The notes beneath the pieces are model-generated. The model had not been told where the DNA came from and searched no databases. It saw only the letters and a program-made list of their open reading frames with translations. The position numbers were made by a program, and so were the translations under genes. Shown here piece by piece: positions 47,513 to 59,819 of a stretch of 64,000 bases of DNA (its first letter is position 1; the number at the start of each line of letters is the position of its first letter). Source of the DNA: Clitopilus passeckerianus (lineage: Eukaryota > Basidiomycota > Agaricomycetes > Agaricales > Entolomataceae); contig CALYLX010000056.1 of NCBI GenBank assembly GCA_944990035.1, positions 1 through 64,000 of the forward strand. Direction: 5' to 3'.

Positions 47513-48727
47513 TTACACGGGCATATCACCGTCGTCACAATTACGAAGGATATCTAGAATAAGAGGGCCAAAAACAGCTTGAATCCACAACCTTGCGAAT
47601 TCTGGACATAGTTGATAGGTAATGGACACTAGCACTCGAAGATGGGCAGCACTCCTCTCCACTGGGCCCTGGACTTCATCCTTCCCGAGGTCATGACCAC
47701 AGGCCTTAAGTATGCAGGCAAGTGTAACATTGGATGTTAGGACACTTATTAAATGCTGCCAGATCCAGTAAGTACCGTCGCAAGTAGGCTGGTTTTCACA
47801 GGACATACATTCTTTGACTTGGCAGGGAGCCAGCTAGCGACAGTCTCCAGAGTCTCCGCCATAAGTATCTTGAGGATGGAACTCCCAAACCAATCGTTAT
47901 AATTGAACGCCGCCTCCGTGATGTATGCGCTATAGACCACTGTGACTATTGTCAATAACGTTGTTGGCAGGGTTGGGACCTTATTGAGCGATTCAAGGGA
48001 GAATAGGGCCATTCGTTGCAGAGGATCTACTTCCGACTTGAGGGCATCGGCGATGTCTGCCGTTGTCAGGGGCGTCGTCACGAGTGAAGCTGCATCGACG
48101 GCAAGCCTGATGTAGATGTGGGGCTCAGTGGTGGCTTGATTTTCTGGGGTTGCATGCTGCAGCATCGTTAAAATTCGCTTTCCAAGGTTAGGATTCACCG
48201 AAGGGAGGGTGAAGCTTGTGGCGGCCAACGTCAGCCTCGAGGCAGATAAGATACAGAGGTATTCTTCTCACCGTGGTTCCATTGACACTACCATCCGCCT
48301 GAGGGTAACGTATACAATACCAGCGAACTCTCCAGGGTCATCGTAGAGCTCGCGAGCATAAAAGATGGCCCAATCCCAGTCGAGGTATCGGGCATGGGGG
48401 AGCCTAGAAGTGATAATCCACGTGATGGCTGCCCGGGAAGTTAACCTCGTATGGGCCGTCTAAAGATGTAATAAGCCACAGCTCATATAGGCCGAGATGT
48501 TTGTATACGTTCAACCATCTGAGGGATTTGGTCTCTGAGAAGTACTTGTGCAGAAATTCGGTCACCGTCAGGTCTCAAATACGGCGTCCAGAGGTGGCCG
48601 CAAGCCGCGATTCGGGTCCGGGTTGTGGATCTTCGCTTGAAATATACAGAAAATCCTCAACAGAGGATGCGAGTGGAATATCGCCCGCAGGTGGGTATAA
48701 CGCCCATTTCGGAAAGATTGGCGACAT
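47513..48727 (-). pseudogene. Family A protein, copy 1 (in-frame stop), unknown function
   Basis: Paralogue of the plus-strand gene at 60.1-61.4 kb; no outside family recognised. Exon 1 starts at 48727 (MSPIFPKWALYPPAGDIPLA) and continues with ASSVEDFLYISSEDPQPGPE, then meets TGA at 48577-48575 where copy 2 has Leu, and carries on as DLTVTEFLHKYFSETKSLRW. Later pieces: TWIITSRLPHARYLDWDWAI, FYARELYDDPGEFAG, then after an intron FTLPSVNPNLGKRILTML, DAASLVTTPLTTADIADALK, MALFSLESLNKVPTLPTTLL, NDWFGSSILKILMAETLETV, and after another intron VLTSNVTLACILKACGHDLG, ending NCDDGDMPV. Mostly helical, no membrane segment. Apart from the TGA the frame is well preserved, so loss is recent or the stop is an error. 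Confidence 0.6.
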
Positions 48728-49040
48728 TAGTTTGTGTTTTGGAACGGGTGAACGAAAGGCGTTGATTATCGAGAAAGAAGAGAACGTGGTGAGAGGTATC
48801 CAAGTGCGGATCGTTTTGAAGATAACTTGAAGAAGGAACTGTTAAGAGTTGAAACGTGCGAGCGGGGGGTTTATAACTCAAGTCGTCGAAACCAAAACAG
48901 AGGAAATAAAACAGACAGACAAACAATCCAATACCACAAGAGTCGAGTCGAAGCCGTTGTACCAAGTCAAGAATTTAAGGACAATGCCATCGTGCGTTGA
49001 GCAGTGGTGTTGCTGGTTCGAACCCTAGACAATGCAACCA
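48728..49040 (-). promoter_or_regulatory. Conserved 5' flank of family A copy 1
   Basis: Read on the minus strand, this matches the 300 bases before family A copy 2: a shared GTGGTATTGGATTGTTTGTC block (rc of about 48918-48937), then TGTTTTGG...CTTGAGTTATAA. The similarity stops near a GGTTCGAACC sequence at about 49016-49025. Confidence 0.65.
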
Positions 49041-50045
49041 GGTTGCCGATTGAAGCTTGGCCAGCAGTTTCCCCGAATTCAACTAGCAGTATGAATTTCT
49101 ATATATTTTTCTCTCAGTCGTCCTGGAATGAGGGTCTTCAAGGAGTAGTGATAGTGTCGCGAGGCATGGTCAATGTGGTCTGACTTCGTCGTACTAGCAG
49201 AGGTTGACAAAGTGGCAGTGCAGTTAGCTGGTACCACCGGCATGACCAACAATTGCACTAACCCACCAACTCAAGGGTCTTGTTGATTATCTTCAGTGTC
49301 GTGATATGGACTATTCTACCCAGCTATCGGCTTTCTTCGTCGTTTAATACATACGATAGGGTGTGTCTCGTCTAACGAGTCCAGGACTCGGAGTCACCCG
49401 GAAAGGACGTAAGACTACCCCCAATTCTCATGCCCGACCGCGGCGACCGCTAGCACTTATCAGTGATCCCTCTGCTGCTGGCAAATAGTCCATCCTACAG
49501 GTTGAAGCGCCTCCTCATTGGGCTTTTTCCACTCACTGGGCCTTTATCCGTTAGGAAACTCGATATTCCGGGAATGCGCTGGATCAATTTGCGCCGAAAT
49601 TGTGGCTGAGCTCAATTGTGGCTGACACTCTCCAGTTATTGGTCACCTCTCCATGGACTACGCAAAATCCTTCAATGACCGAAAGACCCGACTGAATCGA
49701 CTGGCACTTATGTACCATCTACGAGATTCGCCACTCTGGAGAACCGAGATCTCACGTCTGTAGCTGTTCCGTGGTTGACCTTGAGTAGTCAAATCATTTG
49801 GCAGCTACTACTTTGATGCGCTTGAGTCCGAGGGGCGGAACCTTCTTGGCTGCAACTAGGTGCGAGAGCGCCTAGCGAATGCCCTGGGGTGAGGCCCATT
49901 CTCAGGCCACCCTGCAGTGTGCGAAATCTCGATATACATGCAGTGACTTCCTCCTGTCATTGGTTCGGTCACCCGCATCAGACCAACACCTGTGGCTCGA
50001 AGGAACCACTACGCTTCAAGTTCTTTTTTCCTCTCTCTTTCCCCG
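49041..50045 (-). repeat. Duplicated unit R1 (inverted copy)
   Basis: Reverse complement matches the units at 55.6-57.0 and 58.5-59.7 kb. Shared blocks include GATGCGGGTGACCGAACCAA (rc near 49965-49984; the other copies have minor changes), the stretch that reads CTCGGACTCAAGCGCATCAA on minus near 49815-49835, and GTCAGACCACATTGACCATG (rc near 49168-49187). No intact coding frame spans it. It lies directly upstream of family A copy 1, as the third unit does for copy 2. Confidence 0.75.
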
Positions 50046-51218
50046 AATTCTCCGGTCTCTATCTTTGTGCAAGATAAGCTTGTCGACGTTTTTACCGCTC
50101 ACAGGTGATTATCGCTGGAGAATACGATGGGCTAGGGCCGGGAAGAGAGATCCAGCGGCTCTGAAGTTCACCAGAACGGCGTTGGTCTCACAATACCCAA
50201 GCCCTGCTGCCGTCTCGGTCCATGAAATTGCGATAGGATCATCTGAAGGATTCCATAATCAGATGCCTCCTGGAGAAGTGTACCTCTTGAAGCCCTGGTC
50301 ATAAACGTCTCCATTTCCAGCTGAGGGATCGTACCAGCAACAACGTCGCTCTTTACATATATGTTGATGATTTCGACTTATCGCGGCACCGCTCATGGCA
50401 TGAGCCACGAGAGGGAAAAAGGCTGAACTCATTACCCGACCGCCTTCAAACTTCTGGGAACACCCAGTCCAATCGATGATCTGAACTATTTGCATCCTCT
50501 TTTCCGGCGGCGATACGCTTGAGGTCCGAAGCTTGCGTGTGGTGGTTGGACATTCAATGGGTCTACTAGAGAAGACTTCCATCTCCGATGTGTTATCCCA
50601 ATGCGCCTTGCTTTTGTCAACAAATTTTTTCGTGTATCGTGCGTCTTCTCCTGACCTTTCATTCTCTGGGCATCATCCGTGAATGTCCGCGGGTCAAGGA
50701 ATTGCTTCAAATGGTGTGCCTTCGTTATTTAAGGTTTGGCTTCGATTTCGGGCACTCCATTCCAGTGCCACACCTTGGTCTCTTCTTTCCTTTTGTCCCA
50801 TCGTTCCTCTTCCCGGAACCTTCCTTCTGGCGCGAATGCCAAACTGACCAATCCTTTGCGATTACAGTTTCCTCTTCGGCAAATGGGATCTGTCAGAGAG
50901 GTTGTGATACAAGGTGAAAGAAATCAATGATCCAACATGAGAAACTATTTCTGACTGCTGACTGACCGTGATACTTTACATTCGAAGCCGAGTTGAGATG
51001 ATTTCAAGTTAGAATATTCTTTGGTTACAATTCGTTTGGAGATTCCGGTATAGTATTTTAAAATATCATAGAAATATAGACGTAGGATTTCCCAGTCCGG
51101 ACTGTATGTAACCTCGTAAAGCTCCTAAATGGTTTAGGACATAAAGAAGCGAATCATGGCAGAATTGATCTAGCATAGTGAAAGCACACGCTATAGAGTA
51201 CCTAACACATTTCATCCT
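50046..51218. other. Stretch between R1 and the DUF6535 gene
   Basis: Scattered small frames on both strands, none recognised. AT-rich from 50990 to 51150. Likely 3' flank of the DUF6535 gene and old duplicated sequence. Confidence 0.4.
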
Positions 51219-54200
51219 TTATATTACCCAGCGTTCGTTTGGCAAAGGTAAGGAAAGTGAAGCTTGGAGAGTCACCCAGTTGATATCATTACCACCACCA
51301 CCATCACTCTCATGGAGTACACCTGGCCCATCCTCGATGCTGGGGGTGGCATCTTCTCCAGATTTGGTATACCTGGCTAGGAATGACTTGAAGTCAAAAC
51401 GTCCGTGTCGCCCCACTGGCAAAATCCACTCGTCCAGGAACCTGGCGATGGCTTCGCAAGGAGCGGGCACCCGCCTCGGTTCTTTTGACTGGCACTCCTC
51501 GACTCTGAGCAGCGATCTGGGAGAAAGCATCGATTTCACTGCTTTGGCAAGATTTCGAGTTGCTTCCTCCGACTGAGGGAGCTTGAGGTAAGCCCAAATG
51601 ACCACATCCATGATATGATGTTCAATGTGTTGTGAGATAAATGTTTGGGGTCCGCCTTTTCCCACCACTTACAGACGACCAAAGTGGATTTGGAGAAAGT
51701 GTCCGCCACGCGTTGTCCAGTAATTGCCGCCTCTGAAATCGAAGTAAGTTAATGTGTCCGAACACGTCACGGGAATGCAAGGCACCTGCATTTCTAAGGG
51801 TACTTCTCTCAAGGATACGGCTCTCGTAGGCGGCGTAGAGGATGAACTCCAGCGCATCCAGGATGTTGGTCGCCGCCACGGGATCGTCCGGTGATCGTAA
51901 GAAACGATGAAGGAGCCTGGTAGTCAAGATAACAATGTAGGATGCTTTAACGTCCTCAGTGTAATAGGGGGCATCCCAACCATGACCCAACGACTCAGGT
52001 CCAAGATGAAGCACGTTCTCCTCAACATACTTGCGAACAAATTTGAGGTCCTTGGATATCTCTGCTGTAGCCTTTGGGGAGTCGACTAGAACGACCCTCA
52101 TGGCGACTATCGACTCCAAAGCCAGTTGGGACATGCACCTGTTTTCGTCTTGGACACTGCTCCACCAGACGTGTTGGAGTATATCAGCGCATTCGAGGAC
52201 GAGGTTTTCGATGTTCGGTGAACTGGATGCGCTGCCCGGGAGTAGAGCATAAAGGGATTCCCTCATAGCGTTGATGAAATGTGGGCTGGTTACGTTTTGT
52301 TGGAGGGCACGCAGACTCTTGCAGGTATTCCAAATTCTCTTCGTAGAACCCCAGCCGTCGAGCTCCGCTCATTTGTAGACGTATTCTAGCGCCAAAGCGG
52401 CGGTTCCATGCGGCAATATTGGAAGTTGCAGGCAGAAGCCTATGACAGTATCAAACCTAGTAATCTGGACTTTGGGCAAGGGTTTGTCTCTGTCTATTCT
52501 AGGTATGAAGCCGTCGCCATGGTAGAATTGTTGGTGGAGGCCAAATTTGAAGGCATTTCGGAGATTTTGCTGGGGGAATATGAGTATGTGTGTCATAACA
52601 ACTGAGTTCGTACGTTGAAACTCGAATGGCTCAAGTTCTCTTGTGGATCCTTGCATATACCGAGCAACTGCAACCCCCATGCGTATGTAATATCTAGTCT
52701 CTGGATTGTTTGCACCGTTAATGACTGCACAAAGTGCCAAAGCAGATAGGGCGTATTTGCGGTCTAGCAGCATTCCGGATGATCCTGCTTCTCTGAACCC
52801 CTGCTCAAGCCTATCTTGAACGACATTTATTTGCAGTGCCGCCATTCTGCGATTGAACCGACGGGGTTCTTTTGCAAGCATGAAGGCTAGGGCCCACAAT
52901 GCCTTTGGACAGGCAACTGAACAACGAATGCGATGCTTGTCATCGAACCACGAATTCGACGCGTCGGTCATAAGGGAGGTAATTCTGAGTATGATGTTAG
53001 CCTGGGGCTCTGTGGTTTCAATGAGGATTTTGATTAGGTGAATGTTGCCGTGGTGTATGCCATTCGGGCCATAAATGGCGTCGGGCAATGCTTCAACAAA
53101 GGGGAGGAGTTCTTGATCATTTGTGAGCGATGACAGAGTCCAGGTAATGCACTGAACCTCGCGCTTTGGATCAAGCTTCTGAGAAGCAGCCAAAACTACA
53201 TCCGAAAGATCGGATGGCTGAGCTGGAGTCTCTGGGCCCTTCTCGGAGGTCAATCCTTCGGAGAATTGAGGGGGCTCATACGCCAGGGGAAGAATGAGGA
53301 GAATCTTGAGGAGGGTATACAAAGAGAACATGAACAACCGGAAGGACGTGAACCCCGACACTACAAGGGCAGTGAATCTGTGCCAAATTGAGGGGGGACG
53401 TATGGGGTAATGGGGATGACGAAGAGTAGGAAGAATGGGGAATATCATAGCATGTGATGCATACACAAATGCAGGGGAAACAACGGAATGGGGTGTTTTG
53501 AATAGTTTTCTAGCAAGTGGACGAGCCGTACGTGTAAATCTTTGCCGTACGTTCGTTAAGATCGGAGGAACGTTATGTGTAGTTGCCTGCCATAGCTTCC
53601 ATGCAAACGGAGACAAAGGGGTTTGATAGGGTGAATTGAGTGCTATTAAAGGCAAGACGGTGAAGCCGGTATAAATAGCAGTGACAATAGTCAATGCTAC
53701 ACCGACAATGTATGTCAACGCTGGGTTGACATCGCGCAAGAACGCAATCAACCCGCCAAGGAATGAGAAAAGAGAGAGATGGAGCAGGGAGGGGATCACG
53801 TTCACGACCGCATGCATTCGGAAGGTCTTGAGTCCGAAGTAAAGAAATGAGAACAGACGTGCGTGGGCTGTCGATGAGCGGAGTTGACCGGTCTTGTGTA
53901 TGAATTGTCGACTCCACTGCTGCACAAAAGTGGCGAGGAATGCACAGGAAAGCGCGAGAATGAGGCTCACGAACCACAGAATGTTGCAAGCTAAAGCGGC
54001 CGACGTTGGTGCAAACACGTCGTGAGGCATCTCGGCGACAATGGTGCTGCTGTTTGAGAGGGAGACTAGTTGGTCTGAAATGCGATGGAGAAGAGCTACT
54101 GAAGCATCCGCAGGGTCTTCCTGGAGTTTTTGATAGCTTTCAATGACAAAAGCAGTGAGGACGGCCGAATAGAGACCGGACTAGAAGTCGTGTATTAGTT

Positions 54201-54378
54201 TGTGAATAGAGGACGGTATTGTTGTGAGAAAGCTCACAAAGACGAGGGTGACATCCATATCGTCCTTCCAGCTCTGAACAAGTCCTTTGTCATACTGTTC
54301 AGCTTCCTGAACATAGATCTCCATGAGTCGGCCACATGCTTCATCGCTCAACTTTTTGTCAACATCAGATTCTGACAT
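51219..54378 (-). CDS. DUF6535 multi-pass membrane protein (in-frame TGA)
   Basis: Function unknown; the family is expanded in Agaricomycetes. Exon 1 (54378-54238) encodes MSESDVDKKLSDEACGRLME through SWKDDMDVTLVF. After an intron (54237-54181) comes SGLYSAVLTAFVIESYQKLQ, then the ILWFVSLILALSCAFLATFV helix and QQWSRQF, two more helices (SLLHLSLFSFLGGLIAF and YIVGVALTIVTAIYTGFTVL), then a long helical C-terminal region. This order (F-x-GL-F/Y-SAV start, VN/CNILWF helix, QQW) is the DUF6535 pattern. At 52371-52369 a TGA follows LEYVYK; the same frame then stays open for about 200 codons (AELDGWGSTKRIWNTCKSLR onward). A 42-nt GT...AG stretch, 52383-52342, spans the TGA and could be an intron with a weak donor. 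The 3' junctions near 51660-51690 are uncertain. Product is 650 residues if the TGA is real, otherwise about 1,000. Confidence 0.75.
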
Positions 54379-55560
54379 AATTTAGATTGGCATGAGTTCG
54401 CGAAACTCAAACAGATCTGCAAGTGAAACCATACCAGAAGAGCCTGCCTAAGGATGGCTCATATTTCAGACCTTGACTGGAAGTTCGATGGCTGAAGACG
54501 ATGAATGCTGCGCGCCTATTGCCTGACGACCTCTTGCCAATTGCATGCCTGTGACCTGTTATTTGCTTGACAGGAGTTCCAGAGACGGAGTGATATTATC
54601 AGATCCAGCCACGTAGGGCCATCTTTGTGGGTCCTTTGTGGGTCCATCTGAGGCGGCCATGAGAGGTTAGGTTATCGGTTGCCGATTTATCTCCCAGGTG
54701 GTCTCTCAATTCAGGCGCGTAAGCGGTGTTCTAAGGCTTGGATTCAACTCGCGGCGAGTGTAACAGACAAAGTACTCGGTGGAATATCTTCAAAGAGGAG
54801 CTTGATCTTCACAGAATGGTAACATGAAGAGAATGAAAGTTCCGATCAAACGGGTTACTTACGCGTTACGGCTCAGCCATTCCGTCAGCTCCGCCCAACT
54901 GGTCATCCAATTGCAACCAAAACTATATAGACCTCCTCAACTCAGCAAATATGCGTATACATGGCATGAATTCTCAACACCAAATCTTGTCGCTCACCCT
55001 CTAAGCACCGCGCTCCTTAGCATTAGAATAGGACCACACAGTAGCGGAGAGTGTGAGGGAGCAGCAGATTATGTGAATCAAGAGGATCTTTATTTACACT
55101 TCTGATATAGCTTTTTCGCGCTTCCTTGCTGTCGTCTCTCTCTCCAGCTCCAACCATTGACCCACACCCTGCTCTCTCTTGGATGTTCGTGCAAAGGCCG
55201 AGCCTCACAGAGCACTTTGATAGCTACCATATCGTGCTATAGCGGCGATCGTGCGTTCGGGTCAAATGAAGACTTTTCGAGTGACTATTATGACGGCCCC
55301 ATGCGCCCCCCATTACCCTCATCAGTAACCTCTAAATCAACCGTATTCTTGAAGCATGGCTCGAACGCCAACACCAGCAAGTACCGGGGGGCAGTGGAAA
55401 AGTCGATTCACCTCTTGACCGTTGTCTCGACAAATTCATCACCGCTCTCGAATGCAGATAGTAGGAGGCTAGAGTCACTCCTAACGGAAGTAGCATTCAT
55501 CCATTCAGGCTCTGAACGAGCTCCATGGGATGCGGCCCAGTTGGATATCGGGGGGAATTG
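54379..55560. other. 5' flank of the DUF6535 gene and unassigned sequence
   Basis: Contains an imperfect duplicated GTCCTTTGTGGGTCCATC-type block near 54625-54650. A 134-codon plus frame at 55157-55561 (with a Ser-rich middle) is not recognised and leads into the second duplicated unit. Confidence 0.4.
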
Positions 55561-55564
55561 AATT

Positions 55565-57000
55565 CTTGTTACTTGGTTCGTACTCGATCTCCGCCTCCAT
55601 GCTGGCTAGCTTTAGGAAAACCACAGTGCTGTTCACATATGTGCGCTAAGGCTGTAAACGATGAAGGTATCTCAATTCGTTATTATCATACCGTCCGAAG
55701 TTCTCCGTTGTTGGCAAGGGAGTTAAAGGGTTTAGAATTAGACGACCAATATCGTGGATACGAGCGTCAAATGGTGGCATTCCCAAGACTATCTGCGGTA
55801 CCGATAGAAGTCAGGTTAGAGGGGCTGATAGAGAGAAAAAAACGAAGTGTAATGATGCCCTCGAGTCAAGGTTACTGGTCCGATGCGGATGGCCGAACCA
55901 ATGACGGGAGGAAATCAACCTATTTGTACCGAGATTATTGCACACTGCAGGGTGGCCTGAGAAGGGTTTCCCACCATGCACGTTCGCTAAGGGGCTAACC
56001 ACCCCTAGTTCCAGCCATGGAGCTACCTCCCCTCGGACTCAAGCGCATCAAAGTAGTAGCCACCAAATGGTTTGACTACTCAAAGTCAACCACGGAACAG
56101 CTACAGACGTGAGGTCTCGGTTCTCCAGAGTGGCGAATCTCGTAGATAGTACATGAGTACCGGATGCCTTAGCAAGGGCTGTCAGGTCTTCGGAGGGTTT
56201 TGCGTAGTACACGGGGCTTGCAAACATGAATCAACGTCAGGGTAGTCCCCAGGCGTCGATCGAGAAATACCTGGAACGGGTCAGCCACTGTAATATCGAA
56301 GCAACCCAACTTCTAAATTCACCCCGAGGATCTCAAAGTTTCCGGAAGATAGCCCCGTAACAGAGGGGAAAAGGCCGGGAGGGGGCTCCTGAGTTTTAGA
56401 TTAGGTAGGTACTAGTGGTCGGACTCCGGCCCAGTGCTCGTGAGTGCCAGCGTTCCAGCATGAGAATCGGGTGACCTAGGATCCCTTCCGAGCAACTCCG
56501 AGGACTGAGCTCGCTAATGAGATGAATCTGTATTGACTGGAACCCGTAGTTAGACAGAGCAGTTGACAACTTTGCAGCTCTGAAGATGATCAACAAGACT
56601 CTTGAGCTGGCAGATTAGCGTACATGAGCGATTGCGTTGATGGCCTGATCACCCTGCCGCTCGTCGTTGAGTCGCATTGTGGTTCGCGTCAGACCAAGAC
56701 TGCCAATATCATCACGGCTCCTTGAGAATCTTCGTTGGCTATTAGAACGATACACAGGATGACTATAGAGGATTACACTGCTATGTCAACTCGGAGAACT
56801 ACTCGAGAAGACTCCACTCGCGATTTGTTTGCATTCATCTGGAGAATAAGAAAAAATTCACAAGCGATTATGAGCGGTTATAACATGAATGATTGGTATG
56901 ATAACACAAAATTGCGAAAGCGGGAGTCATAACTTCATTTAAGCCATGACGAGCACACATTGAAACCCGCCATTCACTCATCATCGACCGTGAATATCAA
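55565..57000 (+). repeat. Duplicated unit R2
   Basis: Matches R3 (58.48-59.72 kb) along most of its length and R1 in reverse complement. Best-conserved stretch 55850-56160: GGCCGAACCAATGACGGGAG, ACCTATTTGTACCGAGATTA, CTAAGGGGCTAACCACCCCT, and CTCGGACTCAAGCGCATCAA through CTACAGACGTGAGGTCTCGG. The left part carries what looks like the decayed end of a gene: one frame reads VIIIPSEVLRCWQGS then stop. The right part (56430-56600) aligns more weakly with 59390-59570 (TCAACAAGACTCTTGAG in both). No transposase, LTR or clear terminal repeat seen. Confidence 0.75.
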
Positions 57001-57984
57001 GTGAATATGTCCAGAGTCTTGTCATTCATGGCTTTTGACAGTAACCACTTGTGATGAGGAGACCGCATAGTGAGAAATACATCTATTCTTGTCCTTCGTT
57101 CGCTTCAGCTGAGTGGTTTGGTTCAAAGTCGGCTCACACCATGAACTGGGAAGTGCAATTCGATCGATTACCGGTTGCTTATACTAGGTTACATGGATGT
57201 ACGGGTTCGTCTTTTGTGCTACGCGTCGGATCAGGGGCTGTCTACAAACGGGCCTCTAGAATCATGGTTGCGGATTAGCGCTACTGTTTGAAGAAAGTCA
57301 CTTAGAAGAGTAAGCTTCAAGAGCCAGTGGCGAGGGCAGAAAGGGCGTGTGCTTACCGTAAGATCAGTCACTGTTTCCCGAGCTCAAATGTTTGTACGGG
57401 AGTGAAGTCACTAAAGACAGAACGAGAGGAGTTGAAGAAGTCGCAAAGAGGGACGTACCTTTATAGGTTGGTTTAGTGGAGCGTAGTGGGGTTGTTTCTA
57501 AACCTTTCGAAACTACCCCACCTGACCCCCAGGGTGGTTACCAAGGGTCCTCCACACCCCATGATTCGGTCAGCTCAACAGGTTTGGTTCGAGAATATCA
57601 GTTCAGGCGCTGGAGAGTCGGTTCGGAGGACCTCATGAGTGGTTTACTCGTGAAGGAGACTGGTGGGCCCTTTCCAAAAGCGAAATCCGGTAGGCGTCGC
57701 TGTAAAATGCATCTTTCAAGTTTCAAGTTGTCTCGTGGTGGCAGTATGAGGAAGCTACCGTAATCGCTTCAAATTCAGAGTTCTGAAGGAATCAAGATAG
57801 GCGTAGAGGCTGAGATTGTTCTCATAATTTCTTGTGATCGCCTCACCATGCTAGGACAAGATGAGATTCCATTCATGATTTCCAATCACCTTGAGGCGTA
57901 ACTAAAATCAAGTCTGACGAGATGTGAAAGTCGAGTCCTGATTGCTGAAAAGGGTGAGAAATATAACCTTATTTCAGTTTCCTC
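57001..57984. other. Sequence inserted between R2 and the relic promoter
   Basis: Not present between R3 and family A copy 2, so it may be a later insertion or the decayed remainder of a unit. Frames at 57051-57278 and 57476-57763 are unrecognised. No mobile-element gene or terminal repeat seen. Confidence 0.35.
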
Positions 57985-58285
57985 CGGAACGGCTGATGTT
58001 GTTGGGGGTTTGAACTAAGTTTGAACCGGTGCTCGTTGGACGCTGGCATTCAATATTCATGCTCTTGTCCTTGGCTTCTCGACTTGAGTTGGTATAACGG
58101 TTTCGACTCGAGCCTGGTGGTATTCCTCCGTTTTGGTCTCGGCAACTTGAGTTGTACACTCCTGGCTGAACTGTTTCATCCCATAACCTAGACGATTCCT
58201 TTGATCGCTCCCTATTATCTCTCCAATCAACGACATCCACTTATTCTGTCCACAACACAACTTATTGTATTGCCACAGCCTATCA
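57985..58285 (+). promoter_or_regulatory. Relic family A promoter without its gene
   Basis: Aligns with the 5' flank of family A copy 2 (59820-60145): ACGCTGGCATTC, TATAACGG, GGTATT...CCTC, CTTGAGTT, GCTCCCTATT and CCACAGCCTAT occur in the same order and spacing. Where copy 2 has ATGTCACAGCCTATG, this copy has TTGCCACAGCCTATC, so the start codon is gone, and no family A coding sequence follows. Confidence 0.65.
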
Positions 58286-58476
58286 CGCCAATCTTGTCCT
58301 ATGACCTTAGACTCGTTAGAGCTCTGAAGCTCTGATTCTCCACTACTAAGTCGTTACCGACTTCCTCATCCTCTGGATCCTCTGTTTGCACGTTACCCCC
58401 TGTATTTCTTCTTATTGACAGCAGTAATATCTAGATGAATATTGAAGCGGATTTAATTTAATACATGCTGCTTGGT

Positions 58477-59720
58477 TCGTGCTCGACCTCCTACAGTCGG
58501 GATGTCCTAAGGAACGACATAGTGCTGCAAGTGTATCTTGGCATCTACTGATCTACCAGTGGCGTTATATGTCATCTAAGGTATCCGAACTCGTTATTTT
58601 CACACCGTCAGAGATCCTCCGTTGTTGGCAAGGAAGTTGAAGCGCGTAGAATCAGACGACCACTATCGCGATTACGAGCGTTAGTGTCTTGGTCCATGGC
58701 GGACAACGTGTATTTGCTTTACAACGCCAATAGTGGCATTTCCAACACTATCTGCAGTACCTATAAAACTCAGGATAATGAGATTCAGAGTGAGAAAGAA
58801 AAACAAACTGGAAGTGTGATGATTCCCTCAAGTCACGGTTACTGGTCTGATGCGGGTGGCCGAACCAATGACAGGAGGAAATCACCCTATTTGTACCGAG
58901 ATTATTGCCAGTGCACACTGCAGGGTTGCCTGAGAAGGGTTTCTCCCCACGAACGTTCGCTAAGGGGCTAACCACCCCTAGTTCCAGCCGCAGTGGTTCC
59001 TCCCCTCGGACTCAAGCGCATCAAAGTAGTAGCCGCCAAATGGTTTGACTACTCAAAGTCAACCACGGAACAGCTACAGACGTGAGGTCTCGGTTCTCCT
59101 GAGTGGCGAATCTCTTAGATAGTACTACGGTACGAGTCAACATAGCAAGGGCTTTCGGATCTTTGAAGAGTTTTGCGTGGTCTACGGCGGAGGGCAAACA
59201 TGACGGCGACTCTAATGAGTTAGCCGTGTCATACCGGAGACCAGAGGAGGTCAGCCACAATTTCGGCTCAATCCAACTGAACTGACCTTGAGAAATTTTT
59301 CAAGAGGTATACGCCAAGCTGGAGGGGATAAAAGCAACTGAGAAGGTTCTTAGCCTCCATGGGGAATGAACGTTTGAACTGCTGGTGGTGAGTGCAGTCT
59401 TTCGAGCCTTGGATGGGGTGGTCTAGGATCTGTCCTGAGCAACTTCAAGGTCTGAGCTCTTTGGGCAAGATACAACCCATCGCATTCATTGACAAAAGCC
59501 AATAGCTAGACAGAACAGTTAACTTCCCGACACTGAAGATGGTCAACAAGACTCTTGAGTAGCTGAAGCTGTTGCTCCAGCCTTGACAAATTATGTTGAT
59601 GGCAAGTTGATGGATGGTAAGCACTGCCACCGTCACTGGAGTCGCTCCAGCTCTCGTCAGACCACATTGACCATGACTCGGGTACTATCAGTCTATCACC
59701 ATTCCTTATGCTCTTTGAGC
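58477..59720 (+). repeat. Duplicated unit R3
   Basis: Best-conserved part 58817-59120, nearly the same as R2 55850-56160 (GGCCGAACCAATGACAGGAG, CCCTATTTGTACCGAGATTA, CTAAGGGGCTAACCACCCCT, CTCGGACTCAAGCGCATCAA). The left end repeats the decayed frame VIFTPSEILRCWQGS then stop. The right end contains GTCAGACCACATTGACCATG (59657-59676), which R1 also has. It directly precedes the promoter of family A copy 2. Neither strand has an intact gene. Confidence 0.75.
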
Positions 59721-59819
59721 TTTTACTAGCTAGGACGATAGAGAACGTATCTGCTGAGGCTCATATGCCATTTGAAATTCGGGAAACTGCTGGCCAAGAT
59801 TCAACTCGCGAACCTATTT

